Source: Sphingobacterium thalpophilum
GTDB taxonomy: Bacteria; Bacteroidota; Bacteroidia; Sphingobacteriales; Sphingobacteriaceae
Length of the DNA: 64,000 nucleotides
Assembly (NCBI RefSeq): GCF_038396785.1
Contig: NZ_CP151087.1
Location: 3,720,001-3,784,000, forward strand
Direction of reading: 5' to 3'
Of this stretch, positions 11,117 through 19,534 are shown piece after piece (positions within the stretch are counted from its first letter, which is position 1; each line of letters opens with the position of its first letter). The position numbers and the translations under genes are program-made. Below the pieces are notes generated by a model. The model ran no database searches. It saw only the letters and a list, made by a program, of their open reading frames with translations, and was not told the origin of the DNA.

Positions 11117-11764
11117 ATGAAGTTGCTGGTTTCTATATTATTTGCTGTATTTCTACTTTTTTGTTCCGCTGCTTTACACGCTCAGGAAAGGAAGATTATT
11201 CAGTATTCCGGTATCGTAACTACGGTTGGGTCTGGACTTCCTGTAGGTTATGCGACTGTCACTAATTTATCTTTCCGAAATGAAGCATTTGCGGCAAATA
11301 ACGAGGGCTATTTCTCTTTTGTAGCACATGTAGGAGATACCATTCGTTTTACTTCCGTCGGTTTTGATCCTTTAGTTGTCACTATTCCAGAAGTTCCTGG
11401 AGATAAATATACCGCAAATATCATTATGCAAAATCTAGTTACGGAACTCCCGATGGTAACACCCTATCCATGGGCAAGCATCGAAGAGTTTAACATTGCA
11501 TTTATGAATCTGGACGTTTCTGAAGATAACATCGTGAGAGTAAGGAGGTCCTTGTCTTATGAGTCATTAGCGGCAATGGCAGCTGTAATACCACGTGACG
11601 GAAATGAAATGCGTTCAATTAACAATGCGCAGAGCTTTAATACGATGAATAATAAAGTCATCAACCAACGTTATGCTAATCCATTGTTAAATCCTTTTGC
11701 ATGGGGCAGTTTAATCCAACAGATTACAAAAGGTAGTCAGAGCCGAAAAAGCTCAAGTTATTAA
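11117..11764 (+). CDS. Exported protein with carboxypeptidase-like regulatory domain
   Basis: A 215-residue exported protein. It has a signal peptide (about 1-23, ending ALHAQ), then one CarboxypepD_reg-like beta-sandwich domain: YSGIVTTVGSGLPVGYATV, NNEGYFSF, DTIRFTSVGFDPL. In this phylum the domain usually precedes TonB-dependent barrels, but here it stands alone with a ~100-residue tail of unknown function ending SQSRKSSSY. Probably periplasmic or surface-bound. It runs convergently into the LolC-like gene, and the two overlap by 4 nt at their stops. Confidence 0.8.
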   Translation: MKLLVSILFAVFLLFCSAALHAQERKIIQYSGIVTTVGSGLPVGYATVTNLSFRNEAFAANNEGYFSFVAHVGDTIRFTSVGFDPLVVTIPEVPGDKYTANIIMQNLVTELPMVTPYPWASIEEFNIAFMNLDVSEDNIVRVRRSLSYESLAAMAAVIPRDGNEMRSINNAQSFNTMNNKVINQRYANPLLNPFAWGSLIQQITKGSQSRKSSSY

Positions 11765-12990
11765 TCGGTCGCCTTTAATTTATTTAATTCTCTGACACTT
11801 AGCTTTGCCGAGAAATAGGAAACTAGACCAGAGATACTAATGACTGTCATGAAGACTAAAATATAGTCACTCCACTTACTTACCATAGGGTAGCTGTCAA
11901 TAATTGTATTTGCTCCATCCTCTACACGAATGATTCCATAAGCTGACTGGATATAGTTGAATATGCCTCCTATCAATAGACCTAATACACAGCCAATAAT
12001 GGCGATCATAAGGCCTTCATAAAAGAAGATACGTTGAATTAGATCATTCGACCCACCGAGACCTTTTAGTATTGTCATATCCTTTTGTTTGTCTAGTACA
12101 AGCATGGTTAAGGAACCTACAATATTAAAGATTGCAATCACACTGATCAAGGTCAGTATAAAGAAGACAACCCAGCGTTCAACACGTACATTTTTATATA
12201 AGGTAGGGTTTTGTTTTTCCCTATTCTTTACAATGTAATCCGGTCCTATTTTCTTTTGTAATGCTTGCCCAAATGAATTAACATCCACACCATCTTTTAG
12301 GTAAAACTCGATCGATGAAACGCGCTCATATTCTCCGAGAACCTCTTTAGCAAATGAAATTGGCGTAATAATCAAATTGTCAAAATCTTGCTGATAGCGC
12401 AATACCCCTCCGGGAGCTATGGATCGGATGTTGAATTCTTCTGCAGGATTGGAAGAATTCTTTACTCCCTTTCTCGGAGAATACACTTGAATTTGTTCCA
12501 CAGAGTTCTGCATAGGAATTGCCAGATTTGCCTGTACACTTGCCCCTATAATTGCGAGGTTAGTAGAATCATGGGTAAGTTTGTACTGACCATCTACGAG
12601 AATACTGTCTCCGGCCTTTTTACTTAGCGATTGAGGTTCGACGCCTTTCATATTTGCAATAAATTGTCTATTTGAATATTGCAGTAATACTTTCTCTTGT
12701 AGAACCTCCGTGTAATGAACCACATTGGAATCTTTTCGTAATTCACTGAAGACAGCCTGTTTACTGTCAAAAAGTTTTCCTTTTTGGGGTTCAATTTTCA
12801 GTTCAGGAGCAAACTTACTGTACATAGATAGTATCAGCTGTTCCATTCCATTGAATGAAGATAACAATATGATTAAAGCAGCACTACTTACCATTACGCC
12901 AATTACACTAATAGAAGAGATGATATTAATGGCGTTAACTGATTTCTTAGAAAACAGATATCTTTTTGCAAATAGAAATGGTAGATTCAT
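11761..12990 (-). CDS. FtsX/LolC-family ABC transporter permease
   Basis: A 409-residue membrane permease of the MacB/FtsX/LolC type. An N-terminal TM follows LPFLFAKRYLFSKKSVNAINIISSIS in two segments, then a large periplasmic domain (~50-270), then three C-terminal TMs (FFILTLISVIAIFNIVGSL; the GLMIAIIGCVLGLLIGG region; YILVFMTVISISGLVSYF). LPxLFAKRYL is the LolC/E style start, so lipoprotein release to the outer membrane is the likely role, but no LolD ATPase is adjacent. It starts 5 nt after the hydrolase gene 12996-13637, implying one transcript. Confidence 0.85.
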   Translation of the reverse strand: MNLPFLFAKRYLFSKKSVNAINIISSISVIGVMVSSAALIILLSSFNGMEQLILSMYSKFAPELKIEPQKGKLFDSKQAVFSELRKDSNVVHYTEVLQEKVLLQYSNRQFIANMKGVEPQSLSKKAGDSILVDGQYKLTHDSTNLAIIGASVQANLAIPMQNSVEQIQVYSPRKGVKNSSNPAEEFNIRSIAPGGVLRYQQDFDNLIITPISFAKEVLGEYERVSSIEFYLKDGVDVNSFGQALQKKIGPDYIVKNREKQNPTLYKNVRVERWVVFFILTLISVIAIFNIVGSLTMLVLDKQKDMTILKGLGGSNDLIQRIFFYEGLMIAIIGCVLGLLIGGIFNYIQSAYGIIRVEDGANTIIDSYPMVSKWSDYILVFMTVISISGLVSYFSAKLSVRELNKLKATD

Positions 12991-12995
12991 AACTT

Positions 12996-13637
12996 TTATC
13001 CTCGGATAAATGGATTAGAATTTTTTTCAAAGCCAATCGTTGTCGATGGTCCATGCCCCGGATAGACGATCGTGTCGTCGGGCAGGGTATAAAGTTTTGT
13101 TTTTATGCTATCTAAAAGCTGCTGGTGATTTCCCCCAGGAAGATCAGTACGGCCAATGCTATTGCGAAATAGGACATCTCCCCCGATCAAGAATTTTTGA
13201 TTAGCTGAATAAAAACAGATATGTGCAGGGGAATGTCCAGGTGCAAGAATGACCTTTAGCTCATCATTATCTAAATAAATGGGATCATCCTCATTTAGAA
13301 ATGTTTCTCCAATTGGTGAGATGTCATATCGGATGCCCATCTGAGGAGCGTAATTCTGTACCGCTACTAAAATTGGTACTTCACCTTCGTGGAACTGTGG
13401 GAGCAAGCCAAATTTTTCATGGACAAAACTATTCCCTAAAACATGGTCAATATGGCAATGTGTATTTAATAGGAATGTCGGCTTGAGGTTATTGTTTGCA
13501 ATGAAAGCCAATAGTTCTTGCTGTTCTTGCTCGCCATACATCCCTGGATCAATAATAATGGCATTTCCTGACTCGTTATAGAGTAGGTAAGTATTTTCCT
13601 GATATGGATTGAAAGTGAATGTTTTTATCGTAAACAT
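12996..13637 (-). CDS. Metallo-beta-lactamase-fold hydrolase (glyoxalase II-like)
   Basis: A 213-residue single-domain metallo-hydrolase. The metal-binding signature THCHIDH (HxHxDH) is present, as are later ligands in PGHSPAHICFY, GGDVLFRNSIGRTDLPGG and YPGHGPST. These match hydroxyacylglutathione hydrolase-type enzymes that hydrolyse thioesters. The C-terminal recognition domain of true GloB is missing, so the substrate is unknown. No signal peptide; cytosolic. It is upstream of the permease gene by 5 nt. Confidence 0.88.
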   Translation of the reverse strand: MFTIKTFTFNPYQENTYLLYNESGNAIIIDPGMYGEQEQQELLAFIANNNLKPTFLLNTHCHIDHVLGNSFVHEKFGLLPQFHEGEVPILVAVQNYAPQMGIRYDISPIGETFLNEDDPIYLDNDELKVILAPGHSPAHICFYSANQKFLIGGDVLFRNSIGRTDLPGGNHQQLLDSIKTKLYTLPDDTIVYPGHGPSTTIGFEKNSNPFIRG

Positions 13638-13681
13638 AGTGGTAAAATTACAGTTTTTATTGATCTCTTACTATTGATAGC

Positions 13682-14428
13682 TCAACTATTCCAGATTTCC
13701 CAGTTTTTTTCTGCTTGTAGAACCAGCATTTCATATCCGTTTTTGATTCTGGCGCCTTTTTCTTTGCTTTTTCGAAGAAATGCTGTTTCCTCTGGATTGT
13801 AAATGAGATCATAACAGAGGTGGTTCTCGGTTAAGAATTCGTAAGGAATTTTTGGATATTCTGCCGTATTGGGGAATGTACCAACCGGTGAACAGTTGAT
13901 AATCACTGTATGGTCAGCTAGGATAGCGGCATTAAGGTCATTATAAGTGAGCTGGTCTGCCTGTTTGGTTCTGCTTACTAAAGTATGCATTATTCCAAGT
14001 TGATTCAGGGCATAAATGACAGCCTTTGCAGCGCCTCCATTACCTAAAATCAAAGCCTTTTTATCCACCAAGGGATTTAGTAGCGGCCTTAGCGATGCCT
14101 CAAAACCGTAGGCATCAGTATTGTAACCTTTTAGATGTGTTGCGCCATCTGATGTATGGCTGATTCGAATGCAGTTTACAGCTTGTATTGCACGAGCTTC
14201 TTCTGAGAGCTCGTCCAAGTAATCCATAACCGCTATCTTATAAGGAATGGTCACATTGACACCATAGAAATCTTTATTGGAAGCAATCGTTGTAAAATCG
14301 GCTATTTGAGCAAGTGGATATAAATCGTAATCCACATCGGTAATATGTTCTTGTTTAAATTTTTCTAAATAATATTTTTTTGAAAAAGAATGCCCTAATG
14401 GGTATCCTATTAAGCCTAATTTTTTCAT
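13682..14428 (-). CDS. aroE: Shikimate dehydrogenase
   Basis: A 248-residue NADP-dependent shikimate dehydrogenase, which reduces 3-dehydroshikimate in aromatic amino acid synthesis. The substrate-site region SFSKKYY and the catalytic Lys in NVTIPYKIAVMD are present, as are the Asn/Asp of NTDAYGFE and the nucleotide loop GNGGAAKAV. It is slightly shorter than the E. coli enzyme (272) but has all landmarks. It is separated from the upstream TPR gene by 95 bp holding a perfect 13-bp hairpin. Confidence 0.93.
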   Translation of the reverse strand: MKKLGLIGYPLGHSFSKKYYLEKFKQEHITDVDYDLYPLAQIADFTTIASNKDFYGVNVTIPYKIAVMDYLDELSEEARAIQAVNCIRISHTSDGATHLKGYNTDAYGFEASLRPLLNPLVDKKALILGNGGAAKAVIYALNQLGIMHTLVSRTKQADQLTYNDLNAAILADHTVIINCSPVGTFPNTAEYPKIPYEFLTENHLCYDLIYNPEETAFLRKSKEKGARIKNGYEMLVLQAEKNWEIWNS

Positions 14429-14477
14429 TTGAATTGCGAAAAGTACGTTGGGGATAGGAATATATCTTCATTTTAGT

Positions 14478-14506
14478 ATCCGGTCGTTGCGTGGCAACGA
14501 CCGGAT
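14478..14506. repeat. Perfect 13-bp hairpin between the TPR gene and aroE
   Basis: ATCCGGTCGTTGC pairs fully with GCAACGACCGGAT around a 3-nt loop. There is no T-run after it on either strand, so it is not a standard intrinsic terminator. It could be an RNA-processing or stabilising structure, or a REP-like repeat. Confidence 0.7.
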
Positions 14507-14523
14507 GTGGCGCCTATTGTATG

Positions 14524-15936
14524 TTAATCTTTCGGCTTGGTATATTTTTTTACAATTTCAGTAATGATCTGATTCCCCTGCAGCTGTGGAAGGTAATCAA
14601 AAAGAATATGATGCTTATCGGGATCAGTCGCTAAGCCAAGCTCTAAAAAGTTGAGCGCTTCATTGTATTGTCCATTGGCAAATAGATAAGCAACTACACG
14701 ATAGTACAGTTCTGCTGCATTTGGATTTTGTGTGATGGCATCAGATATCACATTAATAGCTTCTTCAATTTTACTTTGTTCAAATAGAATTGAGGAATAA
14801 TCGAGCCAGGCATCGATGTCTGTTGGGTTTAAAGCGACTACCTTTTTATAGGCTTCTTCTGCAAGATCTATTTGTTGTAGTTTGTACCGGGCGTCGGCAA
14901 TCGCAAACCAGTAATCGGGGTTTGTATCCTCCAGTTCCAATGCTTTTTTATAAAAATGCAGTGATTCAAAATAGCGTTCTTCGAAATCTAAGGTAACCCC
15001 AATACCGAACCAGGCATCAGCAAGCTCCCCGTCTAATTTGACGGCCTTTTTATAATAATTGCGAGCTTCTTCCATCTGCTCAAGTTTTTCATAACATTCG
15101 CCTATCGCACAATAGGTATCAGCACTTGGTTGTTCATATTCAAATGTTTGTTTGTAAACATCCAATGCTTCCTGATAGCGATCAAGATTGACTAGAGCAT
15201 TTCCCTTATTGAAATAAGCGGAAGAAAAGTCTTCCTTAATTAATATAGCATAGTCGTATGCGTCTAAAGCTTCCTCAAACCGACTGATTTTATGGTAAGA
15301 ATTTCCCAAATTGTACCAAGCATAGTAGGAGTATGGATCTGAATCAATGTATTTTTTATAAAAGGAGATACTTTCCTCTTGTCTATCCAATACATCATAA
15401 CAGTAGGCCAATTCATAGAGTGCTTCTTGGTAATCCATGTTGAGCTCAAGTGCTTTCTTTAGATAAATTATTGCCTTGTCATAGTTCATTTGCGCTTGAA
15501 AGATCATCGCAATATGGAAATACACCTCATCTTTATTATCTAATAGCGGAAGTGCTTTGAAGAGCTGTTCCAAAGCATTATCAAATTGGCCGATACTGCC
15601 TAATATGCCACCGCGGATCAAGAAAATGTCTCCTTCTGAAGCTTCCAATAATTCCGCTTTATCTAGTGCTGCAAGTGCATTCTGATATTGTTGAATCGTT
15701 GAAAACAGTTGTGCCTGTTTCAATAAAAACGTAATATCAAAAGGATGTTGGCTGATCGCAAATTCGGTAACCTGTAAGGCCTTAACAGGGTCATTTTTTT
15801 CAGCGTAGTAATCAATAATTCCTTCAAAAGCTTTGGAGTCAAAAAAATACTGATCCTCGTTTCGAAGCATTTCCTCATATCTGTCCACCGAGATTTTTCT
15901 TTCCTCGGGGTTTTCAAATTCAAAATCCTCTTCCAT
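14524..15936 (-). CDS. Tetratricopeptide-repeat protein
   Basis: A 470-residue cytosolic protein made almost wholly of TPR helices, with about 11 repeats visible as e.g. YDKAIIYLKKALELNMDYQE, FEEALDAYDYAILIKEDFSS, YFESLHFYKKALELEDTNPD, IDLAEEAYKKVVALNPTDID. It has an acidic N-terminus (MEEDFEFENPEER) and no signal peptide. Start is the ATG at 15936 in place of the TTG two codons earlier. Such proteins act as scaffolds; no partner can be named. It may be co-transcribed with aroE downstream. Confidence 0.85.
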   Translation of the reverse strand: MEEDFEFENPEERKISVDRYEEMLRNEDQYFFDSKAFEGIIDYYAEKNDPVKALQVTEFAISQHPFDITFLLKQAQLFSTIQQYQNALAALDKAELLEASEGDIFLIRGGILGSIGQFDNALEQLFKALPLLDNKDEVYFHIAMIFQAQMNYDKAIIYLKKALELNMDYQEALYELAYCYDVLDRQEESISFYKKYIDSDPYSYYAWYNLGNSYHKISRFEEALDAYDYAILIKEDFSSAYFNKGNALVNLDRYQEALDVYKQTFEYEQPSADTYCAIGECYEKLEQMEEARNYYKKAVKLDGELADAWFGIGVTLDFEERYFESLHFYKKALELEDTNPDYWFAIADARYKLQQIDLAEEAYKKVVALNPTDIDAWLDYSSILFEQSKIEEAINVISDAITQNPNAAELYYRVVAYLFANGQYNEALNFLELGLATDPDKHHILFDYLPQLQGNQIITEIVKKYTKPKD

Positions 15937-16062
15937 TCTCAAAAGTTTAAAACCAGTATTCTGTTCCTTAATTCAAAATACTAATTTCTTATCTAATTTG
16001 TTCGAACTAATTTTCCACAAATCGGATATCCTCCACAAAGTTAAGGATAATACGGGTAAAAT

Positions 16063-16087
16063 AAAAAAGCCGGCTTTAAAGCCGGCT
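16063..16087 (-). terminator. ompA terminator
   Basis: A 20-bp GC-rich palindrome (AGCCGGC, TTTAAA, GCCGGCT) is followed on the minus strand by a run of T. It begins 29 nt past the ompA stop. Confidence 0.85.
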
Positions 16088-16115
16088 CTTATTATAATGT
16101 ATAAGTTATATACGA

Positions 16116-17510
16116 TTATTTTTTGATCTCAACACGACGGTTTTGAGCGCGACCTTCTTCAGTAGCATTTGATGCAACTGGGTTTTTCTCTCCGTAACCT
16201 TTAGCTGTGATGCTTGATGAAGAAACACCAGCGTTTACTAAATATTGTTTTACAGAGTTAGCACGGTCTTTAGATAAAGTTAAGTTATAAGCTTCAGAAC
16301 CTTCAGCAGATGCATAACCATCTAATTGTACAGCAGAGTTGTTATCACGTAACTCCTTAGCCAATTTGTCTAATGTAGAGTAAGATGAAGTTTTCAATAC
16401 TGAGCTATCAAATTCGAATTGAATTGGAGGGTAGTAACCGTTAGAAGTAACGTTGTTAACAACTGGCTCTGGGAATTTGATTGGACATCCTGAACCATCT
16501 ACTGGAGTACCAGCTGGAGTACCAGGACATTTGTCAAATTTATCAGATACACCGTCACCATCAGCGTCAGCGCTTAATGTGTTAACTGTACCTTCTAAAG
16601 TGCTTACACGTTGTTTCAATGCTTCAACTTCGTTTCTCAATGAAGGATCTTTCAACTCATCGTACAATGTCGCAACTGGGTTAGCAAAAGTCAAGTTTTG
16701 TTTATCTTTCGAACCTAAAGTGAATTCTAGACCAGCCATAACTGTAGAGAATTTACCTTTGTAATCTGTACGAGCTGGACCATATAATAAGTTATCATCA
16801 GTGAAGTTCATTGTGTAACCCAAGTTCAATGCAACTACTTCAGATAATTTGAATTTTGCACCTACCCCTACAGGAACGAAAGCGGTTAACTTGTTATCAC
16901 GGTCACCTTTGAATTCACGGTCACCGAAGATTTCAGATCCCCAATTACCTTTATTGTTATAAACCTCTGTTCCAGAAAAGTCTTCATTTCCAAATTGAAC
17001 AGGATTATTGGCCAACACTCCTAAACCGACTTTAGCGTAAAAGTTAACCGCATTTTCTCTTCTTAAGAAATCAATAGTTCCTAATTGAAATACACCATTA
17101 ATGCTAGCTGCCCAATTTACATCAGTTTGTGCAGATTTAGCAACACCATTACGATTAGTTCCAGAGCCAGCTTCAAATCCGTTAAATCCGTCAAGAGCTT
17201 TGTTATAGGTTTTGATCTTACCACGGTTTGCTTCCAACTCTAATCCGAAAGTGTGAGAGAACTGTTTACGGATAGTTAATCCGTAGTATTCACCAACTTT
17301 GTTTTGGAAGTAACCTACTTTTTGTCCAAAAGCATTTGATCCAGGAAGAATTGTGTTTGGTGTAGTGATACCACCTTGAACTCCGATAGACCAAGTTCTG
17401 TATTGTGATCTACCACCGAATACTTGTTGAGCTTGTGCTGTACCAGCGAAACCTAAAGCGGCAACTAATGTAGCAGCAACAGCTGTTTTTTTAATTGTAG
17501 AATAGTTCAT
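16116..17510 (-). CDS. OmpA-family outer membrane porin
   Basis: A 464-residue outer-membrane protein. Signal peptide: from MNYSTIKKTAVAATL to TAQAQ (about 1-27). An N-terminal beta-barrel (~30-270) is rich in alternating strands, followed by a coiled region (LRNEVEALKQRVSTLEGTVN), a thrombospondin type-3 calcium repeat (DADGDGVSDKFDKCPGTPAG), and a C-terminal OmpA peptidoglycan-binding domain (IQFEFDSSVLKTSSYSTLD, GYASAEGSEAYNLTLSKDRA, GYGEKNP, NRRVEI). It probably links the outer membrane to the wall. The ATG at 17510 is chosen over one 14 codons upstream because it places the signal peptide at the N-terminus. It is monocistronic with its own terminator and is likely highly expressed. Confidence 0.93.
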   Translation of the reverse strand: MNYSTIKKTAVAATLVAALGFAGTAQAQQVFGGRSQYRTWSIGVQGGITTPNTILPGSNAFGQKVGYFQNKVGEYYGLTIRKQFSHTFGLELEANRGKIKTYNKALDGFNGFEAGSGTNRNGVAKSAQTDVNWAASINGVFQLGTIDFLRRENAVNFYAKVGLGVLANNPVQFGNEDFSGTEVYNNKGNWGSEIFGDREFKGDRDNKLTAFVPVGVGAKFKLSEVVALNLGYTMNFTDDNLLYGPARTDYKGKFSTVMAGLEFTLGSKDKQNLTFANPVATLYDELKDPSLRNEVEALKQRVSTLEGTVNTLSADADGDGVSDKFDKCPGTPAGTPVDGSGCPIKFPEPVVNNVTSNGYYPPIQFEFDSSVLKTSSYSTLDKLAKELRDNNSAVQLDGYASAEGSEAYNLTLSKDRANSVKQYLVNAGVSSSSITAKGYGEKNPVASNATEEGRAQNRRVEIKK

Positions 17511-17749
17511 ACTCTTGTTTTTAAGGTTATTATTAATTTTAATTGTTTTCAAACTTAATTATTGTATTAACACATGGAACAGTACAATTGCCGTGCCAAA
17601 GTCTTAAAATTATGTTAAAATTTTGTTTTTGCTATATTTTGTACTAAATTAAGTATTTAATGTGAAACAACAAAACAAAAATCCGCTACGAAAGTAGTAA
17701 ATTTTTGTTTTGTTTCAATAGGTTTAAGAAAAAAATTAAGTATTTTTTT

Positions 17750-18760
17750 CTAAAGCAAATAATGTACGACCAATAACGACAATGCGCCCAACAAAGCTGA
17801 AACTGGAATTGTCAATATCCAAGCCCATAACAAGCTGATTGTTACCCCCCAACGTACTGCTGAGACACGTTTGACAACACCAACTCCGATGATTGCACCT
17901 GTAATGGTATGCGTTGTTGAGGCTGGTATTCCGAAATGTTCTGTGATACCCAAGGTGACAGCTCCCGCAGATTCAGCACAAACACCTTCCAAAGGTGTTA
18001 CTTTTGTAATCTTGGTTCCCATCGTTTTGACAATTTTCCATCCACCGCTCATTGTTCCGGCAGCGATTGCTGCGTAACAAGTCAATGGAATCCACTCTGG
18101 CATGTGTTCAGTCGTTGGGACATAACCACCAGCTACCATAGCGACAAGGATAATTCCCATTACTTTCTGTGCATCATTACCTCCATGTGCAAAGCTCAAA
18201 GCCGCCGAAGAAACAAGTTGCAATATCTTGAACCATTTTTCGGCAACACTTGGCCGGGAGTTTTTCGCCAGATTGATTACAATCAATGTGATGATAACCG
18301 ATATCGTCATACCTATGATAGGCGCAAGTACGATAAATGCAATAATCTTTAAGGTAGCATCAATGTTGATAGCGTGAATAGGATCTGCGCCAAGGATGAA
18401 AGCGTAAGCCATACCCGATCCTGCAAAACCTCCAATAAGTGTATGGGACGAACTTGATGGTACTCCATAGTACCATGTAAATAAGTTCCAACCAATTGCT
18501 GCAAGTAATCCTGCAAAAATAACTTCTAAGGTAATGTATTCTTCCAATACTGTTTTTGCAATGGTATTGGCTACTTTATGATCTGTAAAGTAGAAGTAAG
18601 CTGCAAAGTTGAATATCGCGGCCCATAAGACGGCCATTGCTGGCGTTAAAACTTTTGTTGATACAACTGTCGCAATAGAATTGGCAGCATCATGGAATCC
18701 ATTGATGTAGTCAAAGGCAATCGCAAGGACAATCACAACAACGAGTAATGTTGACATCAT
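17750..18760 (-). CDS. Inorganic phosphate transporter, PiT family
   Basis: A 336-residue membrane protein that takes up phosphate, probably as a metal-phosphate complex coupled to protons. The two PiT signatures are present: DYINGFHDAANSIATVVSTK near the N-terminus and the related repeat HGGNDAQKVMG mid-protein. PSSSSHTLIGG and PASTTHTITGAIIGVG complete the inverted repeat. About 9-10 TM segments. It follows the PhoU-like gene by 36 nt, and the pair is a standard low-affinity phosphate-uptake operon. Confidence 0.93.
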   Translation of the reverse strand: MMSTLLVVVIVLAIAFDYINGFHDAANSIATVVSTKVLTPAMAVLWAAIFNFAAYFYFTDHKVANTIAKTVLEEYITLEVIFAGLLAAIGWNLFTWYYGVPSSSSHTLIGGFAGSGMAYAFILGADPIHAINIDATLKIIAFIVLAPIIGMTISVIITLIVINLAKNSRPSVAEKWFKILQLVSSAALSFAHGGNDAQKVMGIILVAMVAGGYVPTTEHMPEWIPLTCYAAIAAGTMSGGWKIVKTMGTKITKVTPLEGVCAESAGAVTLGITEHFGIPASTTHTITGAIIGVGVVKRVSAVRWGVTISLLWAWILTIPVSALLGALSLLVVHYLL

Positions 18761-18796
18761 AATCTCGTAGAATTTTTGTGCACTTAAATCGAATGA

Positions 18797-19444
18797 TTAT
18801 GCGTTTTTAACTAGAATGCTTTCTAATACGTTAGCAACATCCTCACATTTATCGGTTGCATCTTCCATTGCAGATAACACTTCTTTGTGTTTAATTAATG
18901 AAATTGCATCTTTTTCAAATTCAAAAAGGTCAGCTACAGCTTTATCGAAGATATAATCGGCTTTGTTTTCTACGCTATTGATGCGAACACATGAATCCGT
19001 AATATTGCGGATATTTTTTAAATCTCTAAGCTCATGAATAGCTTTTGATACATGTTCTGTAGCTTCGACTAGTAAGTCAGCAATTTCAATCATTGGCTCA
19101 GTGGCCTTTTCAACCTTGTAAAGGTCCATTCTATTGGCAGCACCGTGTATAAAATCTGCGACATCGTCCAATGAACTTGCCAAAGAGTGTATATCTTCGC
19201 GGTCAAAAGGAGTGATAAAGTTCTTTCCCAGCTCCAAATGAATTTGATGCGTAATGTTGTCGCCTCTATGTTCCAAATCTTCCACTTTGCGTGTTAATTC
19301 CTTTTTCTTTTCAGGGTTGCTTGAGTTAACAATATCTTTTAACAACTTTGACATCTCGATCAAGTTGTTGCCGGCTTGTTCAAACAAAGGGAAGAATTTT
19401 TTATCCTTTGGAACGAAGTATTGAAAAATGCTATTTAAAGACAT
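18797..19444 (-). CDS. PhoU-like (DUF47) protein
   Basis: A 215-residue all-helical protein of the DUF47/PhoU-related family that partners PiT transporters. Typical segments are FFPLFEQAGNNLIEMSKLL, LEHRGDNITHQIHLELGKNFITPFDREDIHSLASSLDDVADFI and the ending AMEDATDKCEDVANVLESI. Such proteins are thought to gate or regulate PiT. It is the first gene of the operon. Its promoter has a -7 box (19463-19470) and, in place of a -33 element, two 11-bp direct repeats that look like a Pho box. Confidence 0.92.
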   Translation of the reverse strand: MSLNSIFQYFVPKDKKFFPLFEQAGNNLIEMSKLLKDIVNSSNPEKKKELTRKVEDLEHRGDNITHQIHLELGKNFITPFDREDIHSLASSLDDVADFIHGAANRMDLYKVEKATEPMIEIADLLVEATEHVSKAIHELRDLKNIRNITDSCVRINSVENKADYIFDKAVADLFEFEKDAISLIKHKEVLSAMEDATDKCEDVANVLESILVKNA

Positions 19445-19462
19445 ATCTTAAATTTATTTTTG

Positions 19463-19470
19463 CAAAAATA
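19463..19470 (-). promoter_or_regulatory. -7 box of the phoU-like/pit operon
   Basis: TATTTTTG on the minus strand matches TAnnTTTG. There is no -33 TTG; that region is filled by direct repeats (19475-19496). The expected leader is about 14 nt. Confidence 0.55.
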
Positions 19471-19474
19471 ATAC

Positions 19475-19496
19475 CTTAATGTTAAGTTAATGTTAA
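19475..19496 (-). promoter_or_regulatory. Candidate Pho box: two 11-bp direct repeats
   Basis: On the minus strand this reads TTAACATTAAC followed directly by TTAACATTAAG (10 of 11 identical). It lies 4 bp upstream of the -7 box. An 11-bp period of direct repeats replacing the -33/-35 element is the layout of PhoB-activated promoters. The gene order (PhoR-like kinase upstream, phosphate transporter downstream) supports the reading. Binding itself is inferred. Confidence 0.6.
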
Positions 19497-19534
19497 CATT
19501 GATTTTGTTTAAACACAAAAGTGTCATCAATTGT

